Of a stretch of 64,000 bases of DNA, positions 10,147 through 21,442 are shown one piece after another. The DNA comes from Avena insularis (Eukaryota > Streptophyta > Magnoliopsida > Poales > Poaceae), in NCBI GenBank assembly GCA_023614405.1, contig CM042697.1, positions 468,640,744 to 468,704,743 of the forward strand. The letters run 5' to 3'. The notes below the pieces were generated by a model. That model ran no database searches. It saw nothing but the letters and a program-made list of their open reading frames with translations, and was not told the DNA's origin. A program made the translations under genes and the position numbers. Every line of letters begins with the position of its first letter. Position 1 is the first letter of the stretch.

Positions 10147-11366
10147 ATGAAATCCATTGGGATCCATGAAAACCAAGTATGGACTTTGGTGGACCCTCCT
10201 AGCAACCGAAAGGCCGTTGAGTGCAAATGGATCTTCAAGAAGAAAACGGACGCGGATGGTAATGTTACCGTCTATAAATCACGACTTGTCGCTCAAGGTT
10301 TTCGACAAGTTCAAGGTGTTGACTACGATGAGACTTTCTCTCCCGTAGCGATGTTTAAGTCCATTCGGATTTTATTAGCAATTGCTGTGTTTCATGATTA
10401 TGAAATATGGCAGATGGATGTCAAGACTGCGTTCCTCAATGGCAACATTGATGAAGAGTTGTATATGATGCAACCCGAAGGTTTTGTCGATCCTAAGGAT
10501 GCTGATAAAGTATGCAAACTTCAGCGTTCCATTTATGGACTGAAGCAAGCATCTCGGAGTTGGAACCTTCGTTTTGATCAAGTGATTAAGAGCTTTGGAT
10601 TTGTTCCAAATTGCTACGAAGCTTGTATCTACAAGAAAGTGAGTGGGAGCTCGGTGACGTTTCTGGTACTATATGTGGATGACATATTGATTATTGGAAA
10701 TGACATCAACATGCTTAACGATGTGAAGAGTTATTTGAACAAGTGTTTTTCAATGAAAGACCTAGGTGAAGCTGCTTATATATTGGGCATCAAAATCTAT
10801 AGAGATAGACAAAGGCGCGATAGCTTTAAGCGGTACATACCTAGACAAAGTTCTGAAAAGGTTCAGAATGGATAAGGCAAAGAAAGGTTCGTGCCTATGT
10901 TGTCGTAAGATATTGAGCAAGGCTCGTGTCCACTTCTGATGAAATGATAGGGAAGCTATGAGCAAAGTGCCTTATGCCTCGGCCATAGGTTCTATCATGT
11001 ATGCCATGTTGTGTACTAGACCGGATGTGTCCAATGCTCTTAGTTTGACGAGCAGATATCAAAGTGATCTAGAAGTGGAACACTGGACAGCCATGAAGAA
11101 CATCCTAAAGTACCTAAATAGGACTAAAGAAATGTTTTTAGTCTATGGCGGTGATGTATAGCTTGTCGTAAAAGGTTACGTCGATGCTAGTTTTGACACC
11201 GACAAGGATGATTCTAAATCTCAGACAGGATACGTGTATATTTTGAATGGAGGAGCTGTGAGCTGGAGAAGCTGCAAGCAAAGCATGACCGCGGGATCTA
11301 CAGTAGAAGCGGAATACATGGCTGTTGCAGAAGCGTCAAGTGAAGGAGTTTGGATCAGGAACTTCA
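10147..11366 (+). pseudogene. Angela-A pol fragment: reverse transcriptase and start of RNase H
   Basis: The frame 10147-10875 holds Copia reverse transcriptase motifs: QMDVKTAFLNG near 10410-10440, SIYGLKQASRSWN near 10528-10565 and the catalytic YVDD box at 10672-10683. A frameshift follows. RNase H-linker sequence (PYASAIGSIMYAMLCTRPDV) is open from 10958, stops at a TAG (11159-11161), then continues to the G1 insertion point. The TSD of G1 (cttca) ends this part. Confidence 0.9.
11362..11366. repeat. G1 TSD, left copy (cttca)
   Basis: cttca precedes TGTAAGGGTCCC here and follows GGGATGTGACA at 28882-28886. The Angela-A RNase H frame continues past the second copy, which confirms the junction. 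Confidence 0.88.
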
Positions 11367-12223
11367 TGTAAGGGTCCCAACCTTTAAATAAGGTAGAGTC
11401 CCCTGTGTTTACAATGCTAGTCCCTGGATCAATAGCTAGCATCCACAGTTAATATGTAATATCAAGGAACAAAGGTCATAATATAACTTTATAACCAGGA
11501 ATAACATAATTTCATTACATCTTACATAACTCATTTGGCTATTACATTACATTGCAGCAGAATATCTATAAGCATGGGGGTCCTTCATCTTCAAAATGCC
11601 ACAGGCAGTCATGCTGGTTGTAGACTTGTAATCCTAATCAACACACTTTACTAACATCAAACAAACCTGCAACATTATAAGTTACAGCCACAAGGTCAAT
11701 ACATTTGAATTGTATTGGCAAGTTTCACTACTATGTAGAATATAAGTGGATCCTATCAATGCATGCATATTTGGCCAAGTGGGGTTTAGGCTCATTTGCA
11801 GAAAGCAATATAGTTTTATCCTATCTTTACAAAATAGTTTTTGATCTTTTGTCAAATCTTTCTGAACTCCTTGGAATCCACCAAGTGTTTCAAAATCCCT
11901 TGTTGTCACCCTCAAGTTTTTAACTTTGAGAAATTGGAATATCGAGATCTTCCATAGCTTCATGCCTTAGTTGCTCAGTATTGTCCATAACCGGGGACAC
12001 GGCTAAGTACTTAGAATTTTGATCTTCTGCAGAAGTTGTACACTTTACCCACATGACACAATCTCATCTTGATGCCACCGGTGGCCACTGGATAAGTACT
12101 CACCAAGATGGAGTACTGGCAGATTGAGAATGTGACAAAGTCTTTCCATAGGAGTCCTCCCAATACAAAATGCTAGCTTGTCTACCAGGCACCAATGTAG
12201 GGTTCAAGTCCCCTTACACAAAT

Positions 12224-12460
12224 CTAGTTAACCTGAAGATGCCAATGCATGGGTCTTCCACTATGTAGTTGACTAAGCCAGAGCCCATTTAGCATGTGGC
12301 TGTACACGGAAGCCACTGTACGAGAAACATGTTCAATCTCTAAGTCCCTGGGTGGTTTTGTTTTAGTGCACAACAAAAAGAGATTGCCATATAAACATGG
12401 TTCCTTTTGTTGCCACCTTGTCCAAAAGCTTGAGTATCCTTGTCCACCCAGGTGGTTCAT
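12224..12460 (-). other. Conserved 78-codon frame inside the G LTR
   Basis: The frame MNHLGGQGYSSFWTRWQQKE and onward is intact here and at 49613-49849 in G2, and it is broken in the other two LTR copies (a frameshift near 26085; a TGA at codon 13 in the 55443 copy). The two intact copies differ at six codons, four of them changing the residue. It starts about 10 bases after a TATA-like palindrome. No domain is recognisable. It may simply be a well conserved non-coding part of the LTR. Confidence 0.35.
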
Positions 12461-12469
12461 TGAGTACTT

Positions 12470-12486
12470 GTTTTATTATATAAAAC
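12470..12486 (-). promoter_or_regulatory. TATA-like palindrome in the G1 3' LTR
   Basis: gttttattatataaaac (minus strand gttttatataataaaac) is a 7-bp stem with an AT loop and contains TATATAAT. It is conserved in all four G LTRs, including 49587-49603 in G2. If it is the core promoter, transcription would begin some 30 bases downstream, inside the 78-codon frame. Confidence 0.4.
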
Positions 12487-13450
12487 ATAAGTCTTTTCAA
12501 TACTTCATATAATCATAATATGTATCCCATCCCAATATATAGCTGGGCTAAGCATACTACAACTACATTGTTTTCACTAAGGAATATATAGGGGTATCCT
12601 ATTAGGATTTAGCATAGCATAAGTATAGAAATTCTTTTCATGCATGTTTCAAAATCCACTAAGTATAATGAAAATAGTAGGACTTTGGATGATAGTGTAA
12701 CTTGCCTTTTGGTAGGGAATGTTGGTTCACTTCTTGATCTTGCTAGTTTCACACTTTTCTATCTTCACTACAAATCAATCAAGCAAACACAATATCACTA
12801 GCATTCCAACCAAAATCAATCAAACAAATTAACACACATAAAATAATGGGATCTAAGTCATGCATGCCAGCATGCATAAGATAGTTGTATTTGCCAAGGT
12901 GGTCTCTACTAGGCTCTACACATTGTAAGGCTCAAAGTGGACATTTTTCCAAAGTGGCAAAGTCATTTGCAAAAGGGTTTTGTCTATAAACCATTTTTAA
13001 ATCCATTCATCATTTTATGTGATGGAAAATGTTTTTATCAAATCAAAAACTTTATGTTGTTCACCAAATAAGTTGTTAATTCTCAAAACTTGGTGTTTAG
13101 GGTCAGTAGGTTTGATTCAAATCATTTTCCCAAAGTTTTTACTCCAAAATCATTTTCATAACAAAATCGATATTTTATTTGGCTAGAAATGGGCTAAATC
13201 AATTAATCCATCTTAAACTTCACCAAATTCATTTTTAAAACCATGGGTTGGTTCCTAGGGTCAGTAGGTTTACCACAAACCAATTTGCAAAGGTTTCAAC
13301 CCTAAAAAAAATTTGGAATAATTTTTATAACCTAAACTATCACACAAATGTTTCTGCAAAAACAATCATTTTACCAGAGGCTTTTTACTAAACAAACTGC
13401 ATGGTTGGCTAGGGCTTGTTCCACTTATTCCAATGATATTAAGTTTGTAA

Positions 13451-13474
13451 AGTTTGTAAACTATCACACAAATG
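13451..13474. other. Filler at a deletion in the G1 left LTR
   Basis: The right LTR continues as unique sequence at 27232-27585, but here it is missing and is replaced by agtttgta plus aaactatcacacaaatg (13458-13474). The latter is a 17-base copy of 13334-13350. This is a deletion repaired with a copied patch. Confidence 0.75.
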
Positions 13475-14780
13475 CTCGAGGCGTGGTCGGTTGGTCGAGG
13501 GGCGCACTGGCGTAGGAGTAATCACTCGCCGGAGTGGGGAACGGCGTCGGGTGGCTCTGGTCGTTGTCGAGGGCGGTGCTGCGGTTCGCCCCGAGGAAAA
13601 GCAAAGGCATGGTTAGATGCAGCCGAGGTTGGGGAGTGCGGTAGCATCATCGGGAAAGAGCGGGGCGGTCAGGTGCTTACCAGAAGGGTCGCTGGAGTTG
13701 CTTGCAGACGCGGCGGAGCTCGGAGTTGTTGTAGTCGACGCTCTGGGGCGCCCGCGGTTGAACGAAAGGCACAGGCAGATGCGCCTGGGAGTGGGGATCA
13801 CGACGGTGTGCTTAGGAAGGCACGGGGCGGCGAGGTTTGGCTGGAATCGAAGAGGGAGCTCGTCGGAGCAGTGACGGTGTGGCTCGAAATTACGACGGCC
13901 TGGGGGCAGAGAGAGGGAGGCGCTTGAGGGGAAATGGAGAGAAGGCGCAGGCGGTTAAATGGGCGCTATTACTGCGAGGAATCAAGGCGTATTCATCGCG
14001 TATTCAATGCTTGGTAAATGGCAACAAGTGGCGGTGTCTGCGCGAGGAAGAAGGAGGTGAGCTGGCGGTGGGGTCCGGGCGTCAGTGGGAAAGGAAGAGA
14101 GGGAGAGGGGCCACCGGTCAGTGTCTGCGCGGGTTAAAAGCTGAGTGTGAATCATTTTCTTCGGGAGGGAGTGAGTGGGCTGGTACTGGGCCTTGGCTAG
14201 TTGGGCTGAGTCCATTTCTATATTTTTTCTTCTGAATGCTTTTTTCCTTTTCTAATCCTGTTTTCTGTTTTGAAATTCAAACTACAATCCAATATTCAAA
14301 ACAAATCAAACATTCATCACACTTTGCAAAGAATTTGGTTCTGTTTAACAACATAAACCAAAGTCTCAAAAATAAAATAATATATTTATTTTAGAGTCCA
14401 TTTATAATTAAATAAAATGGACATTGGTTATTAAATCAAATGGGTTTTAATTTATTTTAAAACTCCATTTAAAGTCTAAATATTTTCAAAACCAAATCAG
14501 TAAGTTTTATTTGAAAATAAAGAATATTTGGAAAACTTGTCTAAAATAAATAAATAAGTTTTGATGTTTAAATAAAATAGTAAAACCTTTATTTTTAATA
14601 ACTTGGATATTAAATCCTTATTATTTTATTTAAATAAACTTTTACTATTTTGATCCAAATAGGTTTTGCAAGTTTTCAATTGGATTCAAAAAGTTTCTTC
14701 TCATCCTGAAAATCAACAAAGTTTTATTTTATTCATTTATTTTTCACATTACAAGATTTAGAAAATCTTGGGATGTGACA

Positions 14781-14878
14781 GGCTACCACCCTTAAAATAA
14801 ATCTCGTCCCGAGATTTGGGAAGGCTAGGGTTACAAGTAGGCTCAAGGCATCTAGGGTACTACCACCCTTAAAATAAA
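14781..14878 (-). promoter_or_regulatory. Polypurine tract of G1 and an upstream duplicate
   Basis: The plus-strand string ctaccacccttaaaataaa is at 14783-14801, touching the LTR, and again identically at 14860-14878. On the element strand this is tttattttaagggtggtag. The copy beside the LTR is the expected plus-strand primer. G2 has the same pair. Confidence 0.75.
14799..14817 (-). other. Conserved hairpin between the two polypurine tracts of G1
   Basis: aaatctcgtcccgagattt is a perfect 8-bp stem with a 3-base loop, between the duplicated tracts. G2 has the same stem at 52537-52555. Confidence 0.65.
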
Positions 14879-14967
14879 GTCTCATAGGGTTACATTGATG
14901 GTTCACTTGACTAAAAGTTCAACACAATAACCAGACAAGGAATCCTTATTTGACTCCTCTGAGTTTT

Positions 14968-16041
14968 CTAAATCCTGACATCCACTTCTTCTATCTCTTC
15001 AAAGTTTCCATTCATGTCAATGTGGTTCACATGTCCTTTCTGGGTCACATTGGAGTCATTTCCATTGGCTCTTCTGGCATCCTTTTTCTTTTTCTTCTCT
15101 GGACAGTCTGATGCATAGTGTCCAAGTTCCTTACAATTATAGCATTGCAACTGGCTAATGTCCTTTTTCCTGTAAGTGTCATGTTGGTTCTGACCAAGGT
15201 TATCTCCATTGTCAGTATCATTTCCATTATTCTCACTTCCATTGCTGTTGTGGTGATATTGATGTGGTTCAGAATTTTCATTGCTCCTTTTGAATGAAGG
15301 TTTCTTCTTTGATGATCCCGAATGATTCTTGAGTTTATGCTTCCTCTTTTTGTTCTCAACTTGATTCATCTTGTTTTCCAAGATGGTGGCTTTGTCACAG
15401 AGTGATTGATAGGTTGGGACATAGGCAACAGCTAGCTGCAGGTTCAACTCATCATTAAGTCCTTCGAGAAATTTATCCTTTCTCTTAGCATCTGTATCAA
15501 CTTCATCCGGTGCATAGCGTGCCAGATTGTTGAATTCTTCAATATACTCAGCCACACTGAGGTGACGTTGTTTCAGATTGTGAAACTCCTTTTTCTTCAA
15601 GTACATTACTCTAGGTGAGATGTGAGTGGTTCTGAATCCATCTTCAAAAATAGCCCAAGTTACATCTTCAAGGGGAGTGGTGATTTGAAAGTTGTCCCAC
15701 CATGTTGCTGCTGGTCCTTCAAGCAGAAATGCTGCAAATCTTACTTTTTCTTCATCAGTGCAGCCAACAGTCACTAGGTCTTTGTTCACTGAACATAACC
15801 AATCATCAGCTTCCATTGTATCAGTTGTTCCAGAGAACGTTGCAGGCCTAAGTTTCAGAAACTTGGTGAGCATGTCAAGTGCTGGAGGGTTATTCTGATT
15901 GTTGTTATTGTTGTTGTTATTCTGATTCTGTATGAATGTGGTCATCTGCTGCATCAACTGTGTCTGAGCTGCCATCATCTGTTGCATCTCAGGGGTGAGG
16001 TTGTTGTTGTTTTGGTTGGGGTTGGCACGACGGGGAGGCAT
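14968..16041 (-). CDS. Gag protein of G1 (357 aa, intact)
   Basis: The frame is complete from ATG (16039-16041) to TAG (14968-14970). Residues 1-53 are rich in Asn and Gln with a run of eight Asn at 41-48. Residues about 60-215 form a Gypsy-type gag core with DDWLCSVNKDLVTVGCTDEE, AAFLLEGPAATWWDNF and SVAEYIEEFNNLARYAPDE. Residues 228-250 are Lys/Arg rich. A CCHC zinc knuckle (C300, C303, H308, C313, in CYNCKELGHYASDC) would bind RNA. The tail is acidic. The protein should build virus-like particles. No pol follows before the polypurine tract, so gag is the only product. It stays intact although the element is old enough to hold a nested insertion. The G2 copy differs little but has a one-base deletion. 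Confidence 0.9.
   Translation of the reverse strand: MPPRRANPNQNNNNLTPEMQQMMAAQTQLMQQMTTFIQNQNNNNNNNNQNNPPALDMLTKFLKLRPATFSGTTDTMEADDWLCSVNKDLVTVGCTDEEKVRFAAFLLEGPAATWWDNFQITTPLEDVTWAIFEDGFRTTHISPRVMYLKKKEFHNLKQRHLSVAEYIEEFNNLARYAPDEVDTDAKRKDKFLEGLNDELNLQLAVAYVPTYQSLCDKATILENKMNQVENKKRKHKLKNHSGSSKKKPSFKRSNENSEPHQYHHNSNGSENNGNDTDNGDNLGQNQHDTYRKKDISQLQCYNCKELGHYASDCPEKKKKKDARRANGNDSNVTQKGHVNHIDMNGNFEEIEEVDVRI
15897..15932 (-). repeat. AAC microsatellite coding for the Asn run in G1 gag
   Basis: GTT/GTTATT repeats on the plus strand code for Asn on the minus strand. The G2 copy (51412-51455) is longer, so the tract varies between copies. Confidence 0.7.
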
Positions 16042-16620
16042 CTGTTGGTTTGATAGGGATAAGTATTGGTGGATAGGTTTTTAAGAAATTTTAACACACA
16101 ACCCAAAAACAACCAAGTTCAATCAAACAATCAAACAATCAACAAGCAACTAACCACTTAACAACTTATGAGCTTAACTCATGAGTTGAAGGAAACAACA
16201 AGTTTTCTTGAAAATAATAACTTAGTATAATCATACCTCATAGGACAATATGATCCATACTCTAACTTGATATCAATGTCTTTGGTAGGCAATCTAATGT
16301 CTCTTGGTTTTCACTAGTAGTCCTTAGTGATATCCAAGGTTGAATCCTTGGTGGAAATGTTGAAGAGGTTGAAGTCATTAGAGTTGAAGATGTTGAAGTC
16401 ATTAGAGTTGAAAATGTTCTTAGCTCATGGTAAGGTCTTTGGCCAAGGGGTAGGCTTTGCCCATCAAGTTTGAAAAGGAAGAGATGTAGAATCAAAACCA
16501 AAAAGGTTGAGGAAAGAGTTTACAAGATTGTTTGTAAATATGTTTTGGAACAAATACAACTCCTATTTTTCTAAGGGGTTTTGTCCAATCCTAGGGTTAC
16601 AATCCTACAGGCAACACAGT
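16042..16620 (-). other. Leader of G1 with a 24-bp tandem repeat
   Basis: Non-coding leader between the primer site and gag. It has two units of a 24-base repeat (16368-16391 and 16392-16415) with one mismatch. The G2 leader has the same repeat (50921-50944, 50945-50968) plus a diverged third unit to 50998. A short frame over it gives a Thr/Ser repeat, but this is not evidence of a protein. Confidence 0.6.
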
Positions 16621-16632
16621 GCTCTGATACCA
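16621..16632 (-). promoter_or_regulatory. Primer binding site of G1 (tRNA-iMet)
   Basis: The minus strand reads tggtatcagagc two bases inside the LTR end at 16635. It matches the initiator tRNA-Met 3' end. Confidence 0.85.
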
Positions 16633-16634
16633 TC

Positions 16635-16743
16635 TGTAAGGGTCCCAACCTTTAAATAAGGTAGAGTCCCCTGTGTTTACAATGCTAGTCCCTGGATCAA
16701 TAGCTAGCATCCACAGTTAAGATGTAATATCAAGGAACAAAGG
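16635..16743 (-). repeat. 5' LTR of G1, first segment
   Basis: Begins TGTAAGGGTCCCAACC on the plus strand and matches 11367 onward. It is interrupted by Angela-B after the TSD aaagg (16739-16743) and continues at 25258. Confidence 0.9.
16739..16743. repeat. Angela-B TSD, left copy (aaagg)
   Basis: aaagg precedes TGAAGGGTTT and recurs at 25253-25257 after ATTACAACA. The uninterrupted G1 left LTR reads aaaggtcataatataac at the matching place, which confirms the pre-insertion site. Confidence 0.9.
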
Positions 16744-18446
16744 TGAAGGGTTTCGCAGCATAGTAAATCAAAATTTTCTACGGAAGCGAACAGAGGGAAA
16801 GCCAAGATCTAATCTAGGAGATGCAAACAACGAGAGAGATTGGATTAGATCTTCATACCCTTGAAGATTCAGACAAATGAACGCTCGTTAACGTGGGTGA
16901 TGTAGTCGCACTCGCTTCTCCTCCTCGCGATCCGAACCGAACTAGCACCACAAGTGGCGGTGCCTCCGTGAGATGCACACGTGCAGCACCTCGACGTCTC
17001 CTCCTTCCTCGGACCATCAAGTATGGTGGAGAGATGGATTGGATCTACAGCACGACGGCGTGGTGTATATGGTGGAGAATTTCTGCCGCAGGGCTTCGCC
17101 TACAAATAGTCGGGAGGGAGAGTGGAAGGGCAGCAGGGCAACTAGGGTTGGAGGAAGGTGTGTAGAGGAGGGGGGCGCACCAGCCCTCTATTTATAGAGG
17201 GGGGCGGCCAGCCCTAGCCTCTCCTCCAAGCCTATCTCTAGTTTAAACAATTTAAACTCTCCCTTATCTAGAAATCCTATCTTATCTTATCTCTAGTTTA
17301 AACGATTTAAACTCTCTAGGATCGGCTGGGCCCTATGGGGCCTTGTGCCCCTGGCCCAATGCGGCCAGGACACTCCCTCATAGGCCCCTCCCTCCCGGAA
17401 GGTGGGACCACGTTGGCCCCTTCCGGAAGGTTCTAGAAGCTTCGCACAATACCGATTAATCCGAACAATTCAACTCCAAAACTGCATTGCCTTATATGAA
17501 TCTTATTCTCCGGACCATTCCGAACCTCTCGTGATGTCCCGGATCCCATCCGAGACCAACACAAATTTATAAACCAAGTATCCAATCTATCCTAGCGTCG
17601 AGACACGTTAAGTGTGTGACCCTGCGGGTTCGAGAATATGCAGACATGATCTTCTATCAATAATCAACAGCGGGGTCTGGGCACCCATATTGACTCCCAC
17701 ACATTCATCGATGATCATATCGGATGAACCACGATGCCAGGATTCAATCAATCCCATATATATATTCCCTTCGTCTCGATTTTTACTTGCCCGAGATTCG
17801 ATCGTCGTACCGCCATACCTAGTTCAATCTCGCTCACAGCAAGTACTTTACTGCTCCGTAATCCGATATCACTTTGTGATTAACTCCTTAACCACATGCT
17901 TGCAAGCGGTGTTGATATCGATTACCGAGTGGGCCCAAGCATATCTCTCCGACTTGGGAGGGACAAATCCCATCTCGATACATACAACCCAACAGATACT
18001 TTCCGATCACCTGAGAGACACCTTTATGATCACCCTCTCATAGGATGACGTTTGATGACCTCAAAGCTTTCTTCCGATACCAGGGAGTTGCATTATCTCA
18101 TGGTCTAAGAAATACAATATTTGACATAAGAAAAGCTTCGCAAAGACGAACACGATGACACGATCTAATTGCTTCGCTTAGTTTGGGTCTGTCCACCATA
18201 TCATTCTCCCAATGATATGATCTCATTATCAATTGACAACTCATGTCTATGGTTAGGAAACCTTAACCATCATTGATCAATGAGCTAGTCCATAGAGGCG
18301 CATTTAGGGACACGGTGTTGTTCACAAACCACAAAAGAATTAAAGAATCATCTTAATACAATTCTAGCATGGAATATAAACTTTATCATGAACAAGAATT
18401 ATAATAATAACATCTTTATTATTGCCTCTAGGGCATAATTCCAACA
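16744..18446 (-). repeat. 3' LTR of Angela-B
   Basis: 1703 bp from TGAAGGGTTT to AATTCCAACA on the plus strand. A TATA box lies at 17189-17196 (minus strand TATAAATA). A 27-base direct repeat (17234-17260 and 17289-17315, one mismatch) is specific to this subfamily. Beyond 18446, gtctcccactt (18447-18457) is the polypurine tract read in reverse. Confidence 0.92.
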
Positions 18447-18524
18447 GTCTCCCACTTGCACTAGAGTCAATAATCTAGTTTACATTTGGCAACAATCTCA
18501 CACCCATGGCAATCGAGGTGCTGC

Positions 18525-19968
18525 TCATGTTTTACGTGGAAGAGGTTTAGTCAATGGATCTGCGACATTCAGATCTGTATGTACTTTGCTGATCTTCAGA
18601 TCTCCATGTGCTATATAATCTCGGATTATATGAAACTTGCGGTTGATATGCTTGGTCTTTGGATGATATCTTGGTTCCTTAGCGAGTGCTATGGCGCCAG
18701 TGTTGTCACACAATATCTCCAGTGGGTCCAATGCACTTGAACCACGCCAAGCTCGATGATGAAGTTTCTGATCCAAACTCCTTCACTTGACGCTCGCAGC
18801 AGCCATGTATTCGCTTCATCAGAGATCCCGCGATCACGCTTTGCTTGCAGCTTCTCCAACTCACAGCTCCTCCATTCAAAATATACACGTATCCCGTCTG
18901 AGATTTAGAATCATCCTTGTTGTCGAAACTAGCATCGACGTAACCTTTACTGACGAGCCGTTCATCACCCCCATAGACTAAGAACATTTCTTTAGTCCTA
19001 TTTAGGTACCTTAGGATGTTCTTCACGGTCCAAAGGTTCCACTCCTAGATCACTTTGATATCTTTCGTCAAACTAAGAGCATTGGACACATCCGGTCTAG
19101 TACACAAGATGGCATACATGATGGAACCTATGGCCGAGGCATAAGGCACTTTGCTCATAGCTTCCCTATCATTTACCATAATGGACACCGAGCCTTGCTC
19201 AATATCTTACGACAACATAGGCAATGAACCTTTCAATGCCTTATCCATTCTGAACCTTTTCGAACTTTGTCTAGGTATGTACCGCTTAAAGCTATCAAAG
19301 CGCCTTTGTCTATCTCTATAGATTTTGATGCCCAATATATAAGCGGCTTCACCTAGGTCTTTCATTGAAAACACTTGTTCAAATAACTCTTCACATCGTT
19401 AAGCATGTTGATGTCATTTCCAATAATCAATATGTCATCCACATATAGTACCGTAAACGCCACCGAGCTCCCACTCACTTTCTTGTAGATGCAAGCTTCA
19501 GAGCAATTTGGAACAAATCCAAAGCTCTTGATCACTTGATCAAAACGAAGGTTCCAACTCCGAGATGCTTGCTTCACCATAAATGGAACGCTGAAGTTTG
19601 CATACTTTATCAAGCATCCTTAGGATCAAAACCTTCGGGTTGCATCATATACAACTCTTCATCAATGTTGACATTGAGTAACGCAGTCTTGTCATCCATC
19701 TTCCATATTTCTTAATAATGAAACGCATCAATTGCTAATAAAATCCGAATGGACTTAAACATCGCCACGGAGAGAAAGTCTCATCATAGTCAACACCTTG
19801 AACTTGTCGAAAACCTTTCGCAACAAGCCGTGCTTTATAGACGGTAACATTACCATCCGCCCGCTTTTTCTTCTTGAAGATCCATTTGCACTCAACGGCC
19901 TTTTGGTCGCTAGGAGGGTCCACCAAAGTCCATACTTGGTTTTCGCCATGGATCCCAATTGATTTCAT
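18525..19968 (-). pseudogene. Angela-B pol fragment: reverse transcriptase and RNase H, broken
   Basis: Several overlapping frames cover the domain. The reverse transcriptase start is near 19968-19735 and its core at 19613-19362 carries QASRSWNLRFDQVIKSFGFV and the YVDD box. RNase H follows at 19026-18706 and 18776-18525, the latter with CDNTGAIALAKEPRYHPKTK. At least four frame breaks separate them, so no working enzyme is made. Angela-A keeps the same order in longer open pieces. Confidence 0.88.
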
Positions 19969-20183
19969 GGCTTCTAGCCATTTCTCGTAGTCCGGCTCAT
20001 CATCGCTTCCTCATAGTTCGTAGGTTCACCGCCTTCTACTAACAAGAGTCAAGACAGGTTGCTGTACCACTCAGAGGGGCACGCGACCTTGTCGACTCGA
20101 CGCTCAAGAGCAAAGATCGTCCAAGCTTCGTGATCCTTGTCATTAGCTTCCTCTATTGTTGGTGCAGGCGACATCGAACAATT

Positions 20184-21339
20184 TCAGGTCACGCTACTCT
20201 CCAATTCAAGAGAAGGTTCAATAACCTCGTCTAGCTCTACTTTCCTCCCACTCACTTCTTTCGAGAGAAACTCCTTCTCAAGAAAGGAACCGTTCTTTGC
20301 GACAAACACTTTGCCTTCGGTTCTGTGATAGAAGGTATACCCAATAGTTTCCTTAGGGTATCCTATGAAGACGCATTTCTCCGCTTTGGGTTCGAGCTTG
20401 TCCGGCATCAACTTCTTGACGAAAGCTTCGCATCCCCAAACTTTAAGAAACGACAACTTAGGTTTAGCACCAAACCATAGTTCATACGGTGTCGTCTCAA
20501 TGGATTTAGATGGAGCCCTATTTAAAGTGAATGCAGCGGTTTCTAATGCATAACCCCAAAATGATAACGCAAATCAGTAAGAGACATCATCGATCGGACC
20601 ATATCTAATAGGGTTCGATTCCTGCTCGAGACACACCATTGCGCTGTGGTGTTCCGGGTGGCGTGAGTTGTGAAACGATTCCACTTGCTTTGAGATGCGT
20701 GAGAAAATCATAACTCAAATATTCGCCCCCACGATCGGATCGTAGAAACTTAATCTTTCTGTTACGATGGTTCTCCACTTCATTCTGAAATTCTTTGAAC
20801 TTTTCAAACGTTTCAGATTTATGTTTCATTAAATAGATATACCGATATCTACTTAAGTCATCGGTAAAAGTGAGAAAATAGCGATATCCACCGCGCGTAG
20901 AAACACTCATCGGTCCGCATACATCGGTATGTATGATTTCCAACAAGTCCGTTGCTCGCTCCATCATACCGGAGAACGGGTTTTTGATCATCTTGCCCAT
21001 GAGGCATGGTTCGCATGTGTCAAATGATTCAAAATCAAGAGACTCCAAAAGTCCATCAGAATGGAGTTTCTTCATGCGCTTTACACCAATATGACCTAGA
21101 CGACAAGTACACAAAGAAGTAGTATTATCACTATCTACTTTGCATCTCTTAGCCTCAATGTTATGGATGTGTGTTTCATCCCTTTCGAGATTTAGAAGAA
21201 ATAAACCACTCACAAGAGGTGCATGACCATAAAAGATGTTACTCATATAAATAGAACAACCATTATTCTCCGATTTAAATGAATAACCGTCTTGCAATAA
21301 ACACGATCCGAAATAATGTTCATGCTCAACGCAGTACAT
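20184..21339 (-). pseudogene. Angela-B pol fragment: integrase, broken at the catalytic Glu
   Basis: The frame 21339-20605 holds the zinc region (CRLGHIGVKRMKK, then CEPCLMGK) and the first two catalytic Asp residues (HTDVCGPM and SDRGGEY). The frame shifts right after GVS, at the place where the third catalytic residue (Glu) lies, and stops. The C-terminal integrase part reopens at 20456-20184. Confidence 0.88.
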
Positions 21340-21442
21340 AATAACATTTATTAAGGTTTAAAACTAATCCGGAGGTAATACTAAGGAGAGCGTGCCGACG
21401 GCCATCACATCAACTCTTGATCCGCTGCCAACGCCAAGATCG

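Larger units (their letters stand above)
11367..14780 (-). repeat. 3' LTR of G1 (left copy)
   Basis: On the minus strand it starts TGTCACATCCC (14780) and ends CCCTTACA (11367), 3414 bp. It matches 16635-16743 plus 25258-28881 but lacks about 350 bp that the right copy has at 27232-27585. The layout in transcription sense is an AT-rich block, a GC-rich block, a long T-rich stretch and a conserved end. Confidence 0.9.

Noticed and set aside
13472..14235. Frames of up to 151 codons in the GC-rich part of the G1 LTR (also at 27580-28041)
   Set aside because: They run antisense to the element, are composed of low-complexity GC-rich sequence and do not match the antisense frames of G2.
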